DNA from: Anaerostipes sp. 992a
Lineage (GTDB): Bacteria > Bacillota > Clostridia > Lachnospirales > Lachnospiraceae
NCBI RefSeq assembly: GCF_001940245.1
Contig: NZ_MJIG01000006.1
Location: 1 to 45,000, forward strand
Direction: 5' to 3'
DNA length: 45,000 nt
The notes beneath the pieces were generated by a model. That model made no database searches. It worked only from the letters and a program-made list of their open reading frames with translations, and was not told where the DNA came from. Below are positions 44,059 to 45,000 of the stretch, piece after piece. The stretch's first letter is position 1. Each line of letters opens with the position of its first letter. Position numbers and translations under genes: made by a program.

Positions 44059-45000
44059 ATGGAAGAATTTTCAATTTATGTAAACAGCGCAGAGAAAATA
44101 GAGCGTGCCAGCAGACGTAAGAAGCTGTATTTTAGATACAGGATTTTACTGGCTGCAGTGATGATAGTAGTTCTGCTTTCTGCATTATGGGCTTATCAGT
44201 ATAGAGAGTTTCAGACATATTCTAAAGTTGTGACGGTGTCAGACGAGGGGAGCACTAAGAAGAATATGGAGGTTTACAAGGATGGAATTGTAAAATACAA
44301 TGAGAATCAGGTGGCCTATTATAACAGCAGTGGGAAGAAGATCTGGTCAAAAAAGTATTCAGTAAAAAATCCTGTGGTTAAGGTTTGTGGAGAGTATGTT
44401 ATGATCATGGACAAGAATGGCAGCCAGGTGTATGTATTTAATGCAAAGGGAAAGAAGTATTCTTTTCAAACGGCATATTCTATTACCGATGCAGAAGTTG
44501 CAGAGCAGGGAGTCGTTGCAGTGGCACTTTCTTCCCAAAGTACCAATTATATCGAGATGTATAAGTTGTCTGGAGAGAAGCTGGTGAGTATTCAGACCAG
44601 CATTGACAAGAATGGATATCCATTGGATATTACCTTATCACCGGATGGCACCATTTTGTGTGCCAGCTATTTTATTGTAGATGGAGTGACGACGAAGAAT
44701 CGGCTGACTTTCTATGATTTTAGTGAGGATGGTGCCAAGACAGAAAATATATTGGGTGGATTTGATTATGAGGATACCATTGTGCCGACAGTCACATTTC
44801 TTGGAAAACATACGATCTGTGCGTTTGGAGATGACCGAATCTCCATTTATCAGATTGGAAGCAAGCCTTCTTTAAAGAAGGAGATTAAGGTCAATGCTAC
44901 AATCAAGAGCATTGCTTATGATGAGAATCACTTTGCCATTGTCCGCGAACATGATGTGGATGAAACAGAGGGAAATTATACACTGGAGATTTTCAGTAAG
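44059..45000 (+). CDS. DUF5711-like membrane-anchored protein, 3'-truncated by the window
   Basis: 314 codons are open to the window end. A basic N-terminal segment (ERASRRKKLYFRYR) precedes one membrane helix (about 29-48, ILLAAVMIVVLLSALWAYQY). The outer part is a repeat of short beta blades with Asp/Gly turns (KYNENQVAYYNSSGKKIWSK, FNAKGKKYSF, TLSPDGTILCASYFIVDG), like a propeller. This is the DUF5711 pattern common in Lachnospiraceae, function unknown. The neighbouring LysM gene has an outward-facing C-terminus too, so both may belong to the envelope. Confidence 0.8.
   Translation, partial: MEEFSIYVNSAEKIERASRRKKLYFRYRILLAAVMIVVLLSALWAYQYREFQTYSKVVTVSDEGSTKKNMEVYKDGIVKYNENQVAYYNSSGKKIWSKKYSVKNPVVKVCGEYVMIMDKNGSQVYVFNAKGKKYSFQTAYSITDAEVAEQGVVAVALSSQSTNYIEMYKLSGEKLVSIQTSIDKNGYPLDITLSPDGTILCASYFIVDGVTTKNRLTFYDFSEDGAKTENILGGFDYEDTIVPTVTFLGKHTICAFGDDRISIYQIGSKPSLKKEIKVNATIKSIAYDENHFAIVREHDVDETEGNYTLEIFSK

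Overview
The window looks like a chromosomal segment of a low-GC, anaerobic, spore-forming Firmicute, most likely of the Lachnospiraceae type. Supporting signs are a four-subunit 2-oxoacid:ferredoxin oxidoreductase, the spore genes spmA, spmB, yyaC and a pdaA-like gene, AbrB, and a rrn/tRNA cluster whose tRNAs lack an encoded CCA. The order decarboxylase-tmk-holB-ricT-trmN6-rsmI-abrB resembles a condensed version of the Bacillus subtilis yaaO-to-abrB region. The genus cannot be named from the sequence alone.

Layout. 1-3.4 kb: 3' part of a 23S rRNA gene, with no 5S gene after it, then seven tRNAs (Asp, Val, Thr, Tyr, fMet, Phe, Lys) and a terminator. 3.4-4.7 kb: a divergent MerR regulator with a structured leader. 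4.7-10.3 kb: the housekeeping operon for amino-acid decarboxylation, DNA replication and rRNA/tRNA methylation. 10.4-14.8 kb: abrB, then spmA and spmB separated by an 881-aa protein that joins a Tet(M)/EF-G-like ribosomal GTPase to a Rae1/YacP-type NYN ribonuclease. 14.9-18 kb: the four-gene oxidoreductase operon. 18.1-23.9 kb: MarR and LacI regulators followed by a LacI-type controlled operon with a lone fructose-type PTS EIIC, a TIM-barrel isomerase, a PfkB kinase and a hexulose-phosphate synthase/isomerase (HPS/PHI) pair. 23.9-25.5 kb: an IS1182-like element that has inserted into, and duplicated, the terminator between that operon and pckA.

25.6-31.3 kb: pckA, a DUF885 protein and metG. 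31.5-34.4 kb: a MarR-DUF2148 operon converging on a TSCPD-murG-nitroreductase operon. 34.6-37.6 kb: mtnN, a small membrane protein, a PdaA-like lipoprotein and a dUTPase. 37.6-38.3 kb is a gene-poor gap. 38.3-40.2 kb: an ECF sigma factor, its probable anti-sigma factor and a secreted protein. 40.2-45 kb: a small conserved protein, a NiaR-EIIC_2 operon, yyaC, a membrane LysM protein whose N-terminus looks like a degenerate MPN/JAMM domain, and the start of a DUF5711 protein.

The best candidates for undescribed biology are the GTPase-Rae1 fusion inside the spm locus, the HPS/PHI-containing PTS operon with its unusual operator array, the MPN-like/TM/LysM protein, and the NiaR-linked EIIC_2 transporter.
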